Assembly: GCA_027593035.1 (NCBI GenBank)
Contig: JAQCJQ010000002.1
Location: forward strand, 1 to 63,110
Length of the DNA stretch: 63,110 nucleotides
Source: Bacteroidota bacterium
GTDB lineage: Bacteria; Bacteroidota; Bacteroidia; Flavobacteriales_D; Sanyastnellaceae
Reading direction: 5' to 3'
A model generated the notes under the pieces. That model was not told the DNA's origin, searched no databases, and saw only the letters and a list, made by a program, of their open reading frames with translations. A program made the translations under genes and the position numbers. Shown here piece by piece: positions 1 through 8,773 of this stretch (position 1 is its first letter; every line of letters begins with the position of its first letter).

Positions 1-1670
1 TGGACGACATGGACATCGAGCGTGAACGGGGCATTACGATCAAGAGTCACGCCATCCAGATGCTGTATACGGGTGAAGATGGCGAGGAGTATGTTTTCAA
101 CCTCATCGACACACCGGGTCACGTCGACTTCAGTTACGAAGTCTCTCGTTCCATAGCGGCATGCGAAGGCGCCTTGTTGATCATTGACGCAACCCAAGGC
201 ATTGAGGCCCAGACCATTTCCAATTTGTATCTCGCACTCGAGCATGATTTGGAAATCATCCCGATCCTGAACAAAATGGACTTGGATTCTGCCGACCCCG
301 AAGTGGTGAGCGATCAAATCGTTGAGTTGATTGGCTGCTCGTTGGACGACATCATCCCGGCGAGTGGAAAAACCGGTATGGGCGTTGCTGAAATCCTTGA
401 GGCCGTCGTGAAGCGTGTTCCCGCTCCCAAAGGAGATCCCAACGCTCCGTTTCAAGCGATGATTTTCGATAGTGTTTACAATCCTTTCCGAGGCATCATC
501 GCCTATTTCAGGATTCTCAACGGCTCCATCAAAAAAGGCGATGTGGTGAAGTTTTTTGCCACAGATAACGAATACCAAGCCGATGAAATTGGCATCCTTG
601 GATTGGATTTGAAGCCGCGAAAAGAGCTCTCTGCTGGAAACGTTGGTTACATCATTTCCGGAATCAAAAATGCCAAAGAAGTTAAAGTTGGGGACACGCT
701 GACCAAAAAAGACAACCCTTGCTTGACCGCGGTGCAGGGCTTTGAGGACGTCAAACCCATGGTGTTTGCCGGCATCTACCCAGTAGACACCGAGGACTAT
801 GAAGAGCTGCGTGCTTCCATGGATAAGTTGCAATTGAACGACGCTTCGTTGGTCTATGAGCCCGAATCTTCTGCCGCTCTCGGTTTTGGATTCCGTTGTG
901 GATTCTTGGGCATGCTCCACATGGAGATCATCCAAGAGCGCCTCGAACGTGAATTTGACATGACCGTAATCACGACGGTGCCCAACGTGAGTTATCACGC
1001 CTACTTGAAGACCGGCGAAATGCTGATCGTCAACAACCCTGCGGATCTACCTGAGCCCAATTACTTGTCGCATGTCGAGGAGCCGTTCATCAAAGCACAG
1101 GTGATCACCAAGTCTGAATACATTGGACAAGTGATGAACCTCAGCATCGAGAAGCGTGGTGTTTTATCCAACCAGGTGTACCTCACTGCCGATCGCGTGG
1201 AGTTGTCTTTCAGCATGCCTTTGGGCGAAATTGTATTTGATTTTTACGACAAACTCAAATCCATTTCTCGCGGATACGCTTCCTTCGACTACTTCCCAGA
1301 CGAATACAAGGAATCCAACTTGGTCAAACTAGACATCATGCTCAACGGAGACCCGGTCGATGCTCTGAGTGCTTTGATTCACAAAGACAACGCCTACGAC
1401 TTGGGCAAAAGAATTTGCTTGAAGCTCAAGGAACTCATTCCTCGTCAGCAGTTTATGGTGGCGCTACAAGCGGGGATTGGCGCGAAAATCATCGCGCGTG
1501 AAACCATCAAGCCTGTCCGAAAAGACGTCACCGCCAAATGCTATGGTGGAGACATTTCAAGAAAGCGAAAGTTGTTGGAAAAGCAGAAAAAAGGCAAGAA
1601 GCGCATGCGCCAGATAGGCAACGTTGAGGTGCCACAATCCGCCTTTTTAGCCGTCCTAAAACTGGATTGA
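1..1670 (+). CDS. lepA: Elongation factor 4 (LepA), 5' end cut by window edge
   Basis: This is a ribosome-associated translational GTPase that back-translocates or remodels stalled ribosomes. The frame is open from base 3, so the P-loop region and true start lie outside the window. The visible part begins at switch I ([12 protein letters not shown]), then has the G3 motif DTPGHVDF and G4 motif NKMD, followed by domains II, III and V. The LepA-specific C-terminal domain ends in the family-typical [18 protein letters not shown]. The C-terminal domain distinguishes it from EF-G and TypA. The stop codon abuts the stop of rlmN on the other strand with no spacer, so the two transcription units converge. 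Confidence 0.97.
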   Translation, partial: DDMDIERERGITIKSHAIQMLYTGEDGEEYVFNLIDTPGHVDFSYEVSRSIAACEGALLIIDATQGIEAQTISNLYLALEHDLEIIPILNKMDLDSADPEVVSDQIVELIGCSLDDIIPASGKTGMGVAEILEAVVKRVPAPKGDPNAPFQAMIFDSVYNPFRGIIAYFRILNGSIKKGDVVKFFATDNEYQADEIGILGLDLKPRKELSAGNVGYIISGIKNAKEVKVGDTLTKKDNPCLTAVQGFEDVKPMVFAGIYPVDTEDYEELRASMDKLQLNDASLVYEPESSAALGFGFRCGFLGMLHMEIIQERLEREFDMTVITTVPNVSYHAYLKTGEMLIVNNPADLPEPNYLSHVEEPFIKAQVITKSEYIGQVMNLSIEKRGVLSNQVYLTADRVELSFSMPLGEIVFDFYDKLKSISRGYASFDYFPDEYKESNLVKLDIMLNGDPVDALSALIHKDNAYDLGKRICLKLKELIPRQQFMVALQAGIGAKIIARETIKPVRKDVTAKCYGGDISRKRKLLEKQKKGKKRMRQIGNVEVPQSAFLAVLKLD

Positions 1671-2735
1671 TCAGCCGGCCTTGAGGGCGTTGGCTGGCGT
1701 GTTTTTGTTCGCCAATTGACCACAAGCGGCGTCGATGTCCTTTCCTCTTGAACGCCGAACGTTCACGATGATGTTGCAATCTTCAAGCAGCTTAACAAAG
1801 TCTTCCACCCGTTCATTGCTCGCCATTTGAAACTCCCCATCATCAATGGGGTTGTACTCGATGATGTTCACCTTGCAAGGAACGTGCTTGCAAAACTGTA
1901 CCAGCTCGCGGGCATCACTCAGTTGATCATTGAACCCGTCGAAAATGATGTATTCAAACGTCACTCGCGTCCCTGTTTTCTCATGAAAGTAGCGCAATGA
2001 GTCCGCTAGGGATTCCAAATTATTGGACTCGTTGATGGCCATGATGTGATTCCGCTTGGCGTCATTGGCTGCATGCAGAGACAGCGCCAAATTGAAGCGC
2101 ACCTCATCATCACCCAGGCGCTTGATTGCCTTGGCAATTCCAGCGGTGCTTATGGTGACTCGCTTTGGCGACATTCCCAAACCCGGGTCACCGCAAATGC
2201 GCTCAATGGACGTCAACACCGAACTGTAATTCAGAAGCGGTTCGCCCATGCCCATGTAGACAATGTTCGAGAGGGGTTTCTTGTAGTGCTCATCGGCTAA
2301 ATTTCGAATGACCTCTACTTGATCATAAATCTCTCCAGCTGTTAGGTTCTTCAGTAGTTTCAACTTGCCCGTGGCACAAAACTTACAGGCCAAACTGCAC
2401 CCTACCTGCGAGGAGATGCAAGCGGTCATCCGCTTCGTTGTGGGAATCAAAACACCTTCAACAACCTTGTTGACTCCAACATCAAATGCACACTTGATCG
2501 TTCCATCCCGACTGACCTGCTGCTCCGCCAAACGGATCCTTGACAGCTCAAATCGTTCTGACAACAGACCTCGAAAGGACTTGGACAAGTTGGTCATTTC
2601 ATCAAATGAACCCGCACCGTGCGTCCAAATCCAATCCTCAAGTTGTCGGGATCGAAAAGGCTTCTCTCCCAGTTCAGCTACCGCATTTGAGAGTTCTTCG
2701 GAACTCAACAACCGTATGTCCGTTCGATCTTGCAT
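1671..2735 (-). CDS. rlmN: Dual-specificity 23S rRNA/tRNA adenine-2 methyltransferase RlmN
   Basis: This radical SAM enzyme methylates C2 of A2503 in 23S rRNA and A37 of some tRNAs. The CxxxCxxC cluster motif (CSLACKFC) sits at residues 113-120 and is followed by ATGKL. GMGEPLLN and the C-terminal catalytic-Cys region (DIDAACGQLA) are present. The 354 aa length is normal. The frame can be extended to a TTG at 2744, but that TTG is part of a perfect promoter box (TATCTTTG, 2742-2749). The ATG at 2735 is therefore preferred and begins only seven bases after the box, implying a nearly leaderless mRNA. Confidence 0.96.
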   Translation of the reverse strand: MQDRTDIRLLSSEELSNAVAELGEKPFRSRQLEDWIWTHGAGSFDEMTNLSKSFRGLLSERFELSRIRLAEQQVSRDGTIKCAFDVGVNKVVEGVLIPTTKRMTACISSQVGCSLACKFCATGKLKLLKNLTAGEIYDQVEVIRNLADEHYKKPLSNIVYMGMGEPLLNYSSVLTSIERICGDPGLGMSPKRVTISTAGIAKAIKRLGDDEVRFNLALSLHAANDAKRNHIMAINESNNLESLADSLRYFHEKTGTRVTFEYIIFDGFNDQLSDARELVQFCKHVPCKVNIIEYNPIDDGEFQMASNERVEDFVKLLEDCNIIVNVRRSRGKDIDAACGQLANKNTPANALKAG

Positions 2736-2741
2736 GAACCG

Positions 2742-2749
2742 CAAAGATA
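2742..2749 (-). promoter_or_regulatory. Promoter -7 box for rlmN (TATCTTTG)
   Basis: The minus strand reads TATCTTTG, a perfect match to the Bacteroidota sigma-A -7 consensus TAnnTTTG. It is followed by CGGTTC and then the rlmN ATG. No convincing -33 TTG was found. Its overlap with the alternative TTG codon argues against the longer start. Confidence 0.6.
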
Positions 2750-2768
2750 CGGGGAGAACCGAGGGGAG

Positions 2769-3581
2769 TTATTGCGCCTTCAACAATTGCTGTTGTTCTT
2801 CTGCTGCAAGGGGCAATTCTGCTTCGTCTTGGGCTCCCGTCATGAGACCAACTAGGCGCTTGCGGACTTGCTCTTTTTTCCGTACCGCCATCGGGATTTC
2901 CTTGCCATTGGGCAGCAACAGCGTTCCATTCCGGTGACTGAACGACTGGACAGCGTCAAGGCGAACGAGGTATGAATTGTGGACGCGACAAAACAACGGA
3001 TCCTGAAGCATTTCTTCAATCCGCTTGAGGTTTTTCGATACGGTGATGCGCTTACCCGATGTGAGATACAACGTCGAATAACTTCCTGAAGCCTCCACAT
3101 AAACGATGTCTCCGTGCCTGACAAAATGCCGCTGGCCCGAGGTAATCAACTCCACACGACGTCCGCCAGGCGGCGTGATCGATTGGGGCGATTCCGGCTG
3201 AACGCGCAAGGCATAAGTGATGCGTTTCGCGCAAATCTTGAGGTCCATGGCGTCCACGGGCTTGAGTAAATAGTCAAAGGCTTTCTTTCTCAGCGCCTCA
3301 ACGGCATACTCATGGTAAGTCGTGCAAAAAACAACATGGAACGTGCGCTCTTCAAAACGGTCCAACAATTCTAGCCCTGTCTCATGCGGCATGCGCACAT
3401 CCAAGAAAACCACTTCGGGGGCCAGCTCTTTGATCAATTGGAATGCCTCAGCCGCAGAACTGGCTGTTTGCACGACATGAAAATGGGGGCAATGCCGTTC
3501 TATTTGGCGACAAAGAGCCTGACGAGCGGGCATTTCATCATCGACAACAAGACATCGTATGGGTTGATCGGGTGTGTTCAT
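2769..3581 (-). CDS. LytTR-family response regulator
   Basis: This is a two-component response regulator of 270 aa. The receiver domain (about residues 8-125) has acidic DDE near residue 15, the phospho-acceptor Asp61 in FLDVRMP, and the conserved Lys in LLKPVD. A linker leads to a C-terminal LytTR DNA-binding domain (about 155-250), with the typical IVYVEASGSYSTLYL and FCRVHNSYLVRLD motifs. The ATG at 3581 is preferred to a TTG at 3602. In this phylum, LytTR regulators usually pair with a LytS-type histidine kinase, but none is adjacent here. It lies 98 bases downstream of the serine hydrolase gene on the same strand. Its target is unknown. Confidence 0.9.
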   Translation of the reverse strand: MNTPDQPIRCLVVDDEMPARQALCRQIERHCPHFHVVQTASSAAEAFQLIKELAPEVVFLDVRMPHETGLELLDRFEERTFHVVFCTTYHEYAVEALRKKAFDYLLKPVDAMDLKICAKRITYALRVQPESPQSITPPGGRRVELITSGQRHFVRHGDIVYVEASGSYSTLYLTSGKRITVSKNLKRIEEMLQDPLFCRVHNSYLVRLDAVQSFSHRNGTLLLPNGKEIPMAVRKKEQVRKRLVGLMTGAQDEAELPLAAEEQQQLLKAQ

Positions 3582-3679
3582 TGAATTAACTGTTGTCGTC
3601 AAAACAAGGCGCCAAACAACCTGGGTGACTCCGTGATTTTGTAAACGACTCCAATGACTTCATGCTTGTCGTTTAGGCC

Positions 3680-4843
3680 TCAACCCTCCAGGCTCACATT
3701 GCGCAAGCCCATTTCCAATACCCGATAGATATCAGAGGGCAATTCTCCCTTTTTGACTTCTTCCTTGCTATAACCCATGCGGACCACGATCAGGTCCAGT
3801 TCGGGCACGGAGATGATCATTTGACCGCGCAAGCCTTCCATGCAGCTAAAAGCACGGCCAGATTCCGTCTCGCCCAGCCAGATTTGATAGCCGTAATGCT
3901 CCGCATCACACGCGTCCGTCAAGCCGGCAATCGGTGTCATCAAGGCCTTTGTATACTCCTCGCTCAGGAGTTGGCGATCACCCCATTTTCCGCCTTGATT
4001 CAATAGCTTTCCGAATCGAGCATAGTCCCGTGTTGTCGCATAGAATTGAGCAAAACACCGCTCAACACCGCCCTCGTCTTCCGGTGCATCCAATCCCCAA
4101 AACGCGTCATTTTCAGCACCCATCGGTTGCCAAAATCCCCTTTCAACCCAATCACTCAATGAACCTTTTCCGAGTGACGCTAGAATCTCTTCCAAGAGCA
4201 TGGTGTTGCCGCCCTCATACTTCCATCGGCTCCCCGGATCATCGGTCACGGTATACGGCGCTACCAATGAGCGGATATCTTCCCGATAGTAGGCCTTCGC
4301 CATGAACCCAAAAGGGCTGGAATAACTCTCCCCAAATGGGATGTGGGATCGCATTTGAAGCACTTCCTGAATGGTCAGGCCGCGTCCCGCATCACCTGCA
4401 AATCGCGGCAAGTATTGCGCTACAGAATCATGGACATCCAGAAGCCCCTGGTCAGCAGCCAAACCAATCGCAAGGGCAACAATGGATTTACACGCTGAGA
4501 AAGAATTCGTCACCGTACGCTCATCGTGGCCTTGCCAATATTGTTCAAATCGGATGGTGTCCCGATGAATGACCAAAAAGCTCGCTGTGAGGTAATCTTC
4601 ATTCCAAAGTTCATCTTCTGCGGTGAACGGATTGACCTCATTCAAGGCCATGGCCCATGGTTGAGTTGCGTCCGCTGCATCGAGCACACGCAAATCTCGG
4701 AACTCGATATCATCGATGTTGGAGTTTTTCCAACCCCGGAAATACGTCTCCTGAATGCCGCCCCAGATGTACCCGTGATTCGTGATGAACGAAAGGATGA
4801 CTACGCTCAGAACGATGGCAACAATGATCTTTAAACGGCGCAT
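3680..4843 (-). CDS. Membrane-anchored beta-lactamase-fold serine hydrolase
   Basis: This 387 aa protein has an N-terminal hydrophobic anchor (about residues 5-22), so the catalytic domain should be periplasmic. It shows the class C beta-lactamase/D-alanyl-D-alanine carboxypeptidase nucleophile motif SxxK as SACK (Ser116, Lys119) and a Tyr motif in WKYEGGNTM. The family includes esterases, peptidases and 6-aminohexanoate-dimer hydrolase-like enzymes, so the substrate cannot be assigned. The first possible codon is a TTG at 4870. The ATG at 4843 directly precedes the hydrophobic segment and is preferred. It follows lipB with a 39-base gap. Confidence 0.85.
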   Translation of the reverse strand: MRRLKIIVAIVLSVVILSFITNHGYIWGGIQETYFRGWKNSNIDDIEFRDLRVLDAADATQPWAMALNEVNPFTAEDELWNEDYLTASFLVIHRDTIRFEQYWQGHDERTVTNSFSACKSIVALAIGLAADQGLLDVHDSVAQYLPRFAGDAGRGLTIQEVLQMRSHIPFGESYSSPFGFMAKAYYREDIRSLVAPYTVTDDPGSRWKYEGGNTMLLEEILASLGKGSLSDWVERGFWQPMGAENDAFWGLDAPEDEGGVERCFAQFYATTRDYARFGKLLNQGGKWGDRQLLSEEYTKALMTPIAGLTDACDAEHYGYQIWLGETESGRAFSCMEGLRGQMIISVPELDLIVVRMGYSKEEVKKGELPSDIYRVLEMGLRNVSLEG

Positions 4844-4882
4844 GGTAGGTTTTTTTGCGAATTTCAACAAAAGGCGGTCAAT

Positions 4883-5620
4883 TCAAACTGCGTCGGATAA
4901 ATTCCATTGAAACAAATGACCCAAATGGTTCAAAACAACCTTCTTGACTTCATCAGTGTCAAGAGGCTCACCAATTTCTTTGGATAAAGATGTCACCCCG
5001 CGATCACCAATTCCACAAGGCACAATGAGGTCGAAAAACTGTAGATCGGTGTTGATGTTGAACGCAAAACCGTGCATGGTCACCCAGCGGGAACACTTCA
5101 CGCCCAGTGCCGCTATTTTTCGGGCAGCCAAACCCGCTTGGGGATTGACCCAAACACCGGTCAATCCATCGATTCGGCCAGTTTCCAAGCCGTAATCAGC
5201 GCATGTCCGAATGATGGCTTCTTCCAACATCCGCATGTACTTGCCGATATCCGTGTAGAACTGTTCCAAATCCAAAATGGGATAACCCACCAACTGACCG
5301 GGGCCGTGGTAGGTAATATCACCGCCTCTGTTGGTGGGGTAATACTCCACACCGAGTTCCTGGAGTCGCTCTTCAGAAGCAACCACGTGCCCCACATTCC
5401 CAGTCTTTCCCAAGGTCAAAACATGGTCGTGTTCAACAAAAATGAGGTGGTTTTCAGGAAGGTCCAGGGCCGGGTCTTCAGAACGGTCTTGGCCTTCCAA
5501 ACCGGCATCACGTCGCAATTTCTTCCGCTCAAGGGCCGCTTTCATCAGCCGCTCTTGCAGCGCCAAAGCGGGTGTGTACGCTGAGCGACCCAACGAATGA
5601 AAACGAACCTTGGGCGTCAT
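4883..5620 (-). CDS. lipB: Octanoyl-[acyl-carrier-protein] transferase LipB
   Basis: LipB moves the octanoyl group from acyl carrier protein to lipoyl domains, the first step of lipoate synthesis in the cytoplasm. The 245 aa sequence has the family motifs RGGDITYHGPGQLVGYPI, the lysine region ARKIAALGVKCSRW followed by TMHGFAFN, and the catalytic cysteine in PCGIGDRGVTSL. An acidic, charged insert lies around residues 30-55, before FVEHDHVLTLG. It starts with ATG, ten bases after the stop of the upstream sugar-phosphate isomerase gene, so both are probably co-transcribed. Confidence 0.96.
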   Translation of the reverse strand: MTPKVRFHSLGRSAYTPALALQERLMKAALERKKLRRDAGLEGQDRSEDPALDLPENHLIFVEHDHVLTLGKTGNVGHVVASEERLQELGVEYYPTNRGGDITYHGPGQLVGYPILDLEQFYTDIGKYMRMLEEAIIRTCADYGLETGRIDGLTGVWVNPQAGLAARKIAALGVKCSRWVTMHGFAFNINTDLQFFDLIVPCGIGDRGVTSLSKEIGEPLDTDEVKKVVLNHLGHLFQWNLSDAV

Positions 5621-5630
5621 GCGTTCACTA

Positions 5631-6629
5631 TCAGTAAGGGATTTTGGACAAGGCTTCTTTCAGTTGATCGATGTTGCGGATATCAACGGGGTCCACTCCC
5701 TCATTTTCGGCCAGCAACAAACTGGTCCAATCTCCCACATGAACGAGATCAAAAAATCGCAAAATCGCATTGTCTCCATCCCCCTCAATCACGACCACAT
5801 CCGCTCCCTGCTCTTGGAAGATCTCCATGCACACATCCATTCGAGCCCGTGTTCTTGGGTGGTCCTCAGGCGTTTGAAAAACCACCGCAAGGATCTGCTC
5901 GTCTCCGCTTTCCCAACCTACCAATTCGTTGTGATTCATCTCAGGGAAAACATGATGTGAGCACAACATCTTGCTGTTTTCATTCAATTGTTGTCTCCAT
6001 CGGATGATGAGTCCTTCTTGCGATGCATCGCTATAAAGCAGGACTTTGCGGCCATCCAACAATTCTGCCAAAGACTCGCCTCGACTGATAGCATTCTCTT
6101 GACCTGCAGCCAAGTGATCTCCGACGCGTCCAAAGGCGGCGCGCTGCTCGTCTGAAGCCAGGCCGGCAGCGTGCAGAACATGGAAGACGCTGGTAAACGC
6201 ATATCCAAATTGAGACCGAGGAGGCTGGCCGCCAGGGAAACGCACGGATGGCCAACCATGGGTGTCCGCCCAATCAGCCAATTGTCCCCCAGATGTGATC
6301 GCAACAATGCGAGCTCCGCGCTCTTGGGCTGACTTCAAGGCGATCAACGTCTCCTCGGTGTTGCCCGAACAGCTGCATGCTACCACCAATGTGTCGGGAC
6401 CTACCCAACCCGGAATCGAATAATCTGAATTGGACTGGATCGGAACAGGGCTGGTGGCCGCGAGCATGCGGGAGAGAATGACGCCGCTGATGCCGCTTCC
6501 TCCCATGCCCAAGATCAAGGCTCCACTCGGCGTGAAACCCGACAAGTCAATGGGTGTGTTTTCAACCAAACTCCAGGCATCCCGCATTTGATCGGGAAAT
6601 TCCGTGATCAACCTTCGCATCAATTCCAT
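5631..6629 (-). CDS. Bifunctional phosphoglucose/phosphomannose isomerase (SIS domain)
   Basis: This is a 332 aa SIS-fold isomerase of the PGI/PMI type, expected to interconvert glucose-6-P or mannose-6-P with fructose-6-P. The phosphate-binding loop is GMGGSGISGV near residue 45, with a second SIS motif CSCSGNTEETL. The conserved PEMNHNELVGW contains the catalytic Glu/His region. A TTG at 6659 would extend it into the TonB receptor gene. The ATG at 6629 leaves a 13-base spacer after the receptor stop and matches the usual family start. It appears to be the second gene of the receptor operon. Confidence 0.9.
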   Translation of the reverse strand: MELMRRLITEFPDQMRDAWSLVENTPIDLSGFTPSGALILGMGGSGISGVILSRMLAATSPVPIQSNSDYSIPGWVGPDTLVVACSCSGNTEETLIALKSAQERGARIVAITSGGQLADWADTHGWPSVRFPGGQPPRSQFGYAFTSVFHVLHAAGLASDEQRAAFGRVGDHLAAGQENAISRGESLAELLDGRKVLLYSDASQEGLIIRWRQQLNENSKMLCSHHVFPEMNHNELVGWESGDEQILAVVFQTPEDHPRTRARMDVCMEIFQEQGADVVVIEGDGDNAILRFFDLVHVGDWTSLLLAENEGVDPVDIRNIDQLKEALSKIPY

Positions 6630-6642
6630 GCCTCTTTTGCTT

Positions 6643-8682
6643 TTATGAATCCAAATCAAAAATAAGGCTGAATCGCACGTTTCTGCCCGGCTGCACCACT
6701 TGACCCACGTCCAAGTACTGCGCGTTCAAAACATTGTTCAACCGAATGGCCGTCTTGATTTGATTTTGCTGGCCCCATTCTCGTTGCAATGAGAAGCCCA
6801 GGAGATGAACCGGTTCACTTGCGGAAGGCTGGCTTCGTTCCTGCAGGCTATACCGGATCGCTCCCTCCACATCGGCGGGCAAGGCCCAGTCGGTAACCAC
6901 GTCGACCTTGGTTTTGAGATAGTCCAACACATAGATCGACGTGAATTCTTGTGGCTTCTGGTCCGCTTCGATCCAGGCATAGGCCAATCGCGCGCGACGC
7001 AAGATGGTACCCTCCCATTGGTACGTGCCGGCAATGTCCGCTCCCCAAAAGTCAATGGCGGATAAATTTGCCGCCTGGTAAACGTCCATTGCCGGAACTG
7101 CTTGGTCGTACTTGATCCAGTCGATCAGGTTTTTTCCTTTCCGAGTGAATCCGGAAGTCTCCAGCATGAATCGTCCTGATTGAGGTGCCCAACGGGCCCC
7201 GACCTCCGCTTGCTCTGCGAATTCCGGCAACAAATCTTCGCTGCCCTGAGCGCCTCCGACATTATAATACAAGTCTGTAAACGAGGGGTGACGAACAGAC
7301 CGGCCCGCAGAGGCAAAGAAGACATATTCTTCATCTGCACCCAAGCGGTATCGGATGTCTCCCGATGGGAGGAATTGCTGACCAAATCGGCTGTTGACGT
7401 TGGCCCCTGCCGTCAAAGAGGCCACCAATCTTCCGGATTCCGATCGCCCACTCCAGGAAACCAAGGCGTCCAGGTTGGTGCGCTGGTCACCTCGTGGATA
7501 CATCGCTGGAGCACCGTCTATTTCAGCGCCCAAGCGGTTGCTTTGAATCATTTCCTCGCGAACGTCCGCGGAAAAAGTCAGCACCGATTGGTCTCGATAC
7601 CATTGAAATTTTCCATTCAACGCTGCCGTCAACGACCGATGTTCATTGGCACCCGTATACCACGAAGCGCCCGGCGCGTATAAACCTGCCGTATCGGCAT
7701 CAGCCACGCCGTCCAATGGATTCCTAACAAAAAAGCCATCCTCTGTTTCTTGGTACCAACCCGATCCCTCTCGGTACAATTCAAACCGATCCCGATGGTA
7801 ACGGCCATGCGCTGCGGCTGAAGCACGCCAGTTGGTGCCCGTGCACTCCCAGTTCAATTGCGCAATCGCTGCCTGGGTCGTTTCAAACTGATCCGGGTAG
7901 GCGGATGTATAAAAGTTTTGCGCCCCGAAGGCCTTGTCTTCCAAGGCCACCATCATTTTCCATCGCTGTGACCCTTGGTCCCAATCGGATACCCACATGG
8001 CCCGCGTAATCTGTGCGTCCGCATTGTCCACATGGCCCTTGGTTTCCGCTCGAGACAGGCTAAATCGCTGCGTGGCATGCGTTCCTTTGATGTCTGCATG
8101 CAAGCGAAGGCGCTTCCATCCAAAGCTGCCCATTTCTATCGCTGCTGACCCGCCGTCGGTCACATCCCCTGTCGGCGTTTGCAAGTGCACCGAACCGGCA
8201 AAAGCGCCCGATCCCGCCATGGCCCCCGATCCGCTCCGCACGACTTCCACATGGCCCAAATCCTCCGGATCTATAGGAACATTCATCAAATGGTGCCCTG
8301 TATGGGGAGCGCTCCATCGCACACCATTGACAAGAAGTGCTGTTTGTTCAAAGGATCCCCCGCGAATGCTGATGTCACTTTGGATGCCCCAGGGTCCTCG
8401 GCTGCGAATGTCAACTCCTGGTACAAATTCCAACGCCTCCGTGAGCGATACCGCTGTCTCCAATTCACTCGCTGCCAACACCGTCGTAGCCTTAGGCGCC
8501 TCCAATTTCAACATGGATTGGAGTGCCGTTCCCACTGAAACGGGCGCTTCTGGCAATAGAACTAATGGAATCACTTGCCCTTCAACAGCCAACGAATCTT
8601 GACTGAACACTGTTAATTCGGCTAAGCCTGGTGCGCTGACCAACGCGAGACACACTAAAAATTGTAACCTGAAAATTCCCAT
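6643..8682 (-). CDS. TonB-dependent outer membrane receptor
   Basis: This 679 aa protein begins with a signal peptide (MGIFRLQFLVCLALVSAPG, Ala-type cleavage). It has a plug domain containing EALEFVPGVDIRSRG and the SIRGGSFEQTALLVNGVRW element, then a beta-barrel of alternating aromatic strands ending near the C-terminus with VRFSLIFDLDS. It resembles BtuB/FepA-type receptors, but the ligand cannot be read from sequence. The frame stays open 105 codons further upstream, into lysS on the opposite strand. That part is rejected because the signal peptide starts at 8682 and a good promoter lies at 8710-8736. There is no SusD partner nearby. Confidence 0.92.
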   Translation of the reverse strand: MGIFRLQFLVCLALVSAPGLAELTVFSQDSLAVEGQVIPLVLLPEAPVSVGTALQSMLKLEAPKATTVLAASELETAVSLTEALEFVPGVDIRSRGPWGIQSDISIRGGSFEQTALLVNGVRWSAPHTGHHLMNVPIDPEDLGHVEVVRSGSGAMAGSGAFAGSVHLQTPTGDVTDGGSAAIEMGSFGWKRLRLHADIKGTHATQRFSLSRAETKGHVDNADAQITRAMWVSDWDQGSQRWKMMVALEDKAFGAQNFYTSAYPDQFETTQAAIAQLNWECTGTNWRASAAAHGRYHRDRFELYREGSGWYQETEDGFFVRNPLDGVADADTAGLYAPGASWYTGANEHRSLTAALNGKFQWYRDQSVLTFSADVREEMIQSNRLGAEIDGAPAMYPRGDQRTNLDALVSWSGRSESGRLVASLTAGANVNSRFGQQFLPSGDIRYRLGADEEYVFFASAGRSVRHPSFTDLYYNVGGAQGSEDLLPEFAEQAEVGARWAPQSGRFMLETSGFTRKGKNLIDWIKYDQAVPAMDVYQAANLSAIDFWGADIAGTYQWEGTILRRARLAYAWIEADQKPQEFTSIYVLDYLKTKVDVVTDWALPADVEGAIRYSLQERSQPSASEPVHLLGFSLQREWGQQNQIKTAIRLNNVLNAQYLDVGQVVQPGRNVRFSLIFDLDS

Positions 8683-8709
8683 GGATTCTGGACGTTGTGA
8701 TTGCAAATG

Positions 8710-8736
8710 CAAACGTACAAAGGTCGACGAGACCAA
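8710..8736 (-). promoter_or_regulatory. Promoter of the TonB receptor operon
   Basis: On the minus strand TACGTTTG (8710-8717) matches TAnnTTTG exactly, and a TTG (8734-8736) lies 16 bases upstream as a -33 candidate. The predicted transcript starts near 8704, about 22 bases before the ATG. It sits back-to-back with the lysS promoter in a 91-base intergenic region. Confidence 0.6.
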
Positions 8737-8761
8737 CCACCACTCCGTGCGTCCGTCGATG

Positions 8762-8769
8762 TACCTTTG
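8762..8769 (+). promoter_or_regulatory. Promoter -7 box for lysS (TACCTTTG)
   Basis: TACCTTTG matches TAnnTTTG and is followed by CGGC and then the lysS ATG at 8774. The start codon is therefore expected at or next to the transcription start, giving a leaderless mRNA. No clear -33 TTG is visible at the usual distance. Confidence 0.55.
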
Positions 8770-8773
8770 CGGC

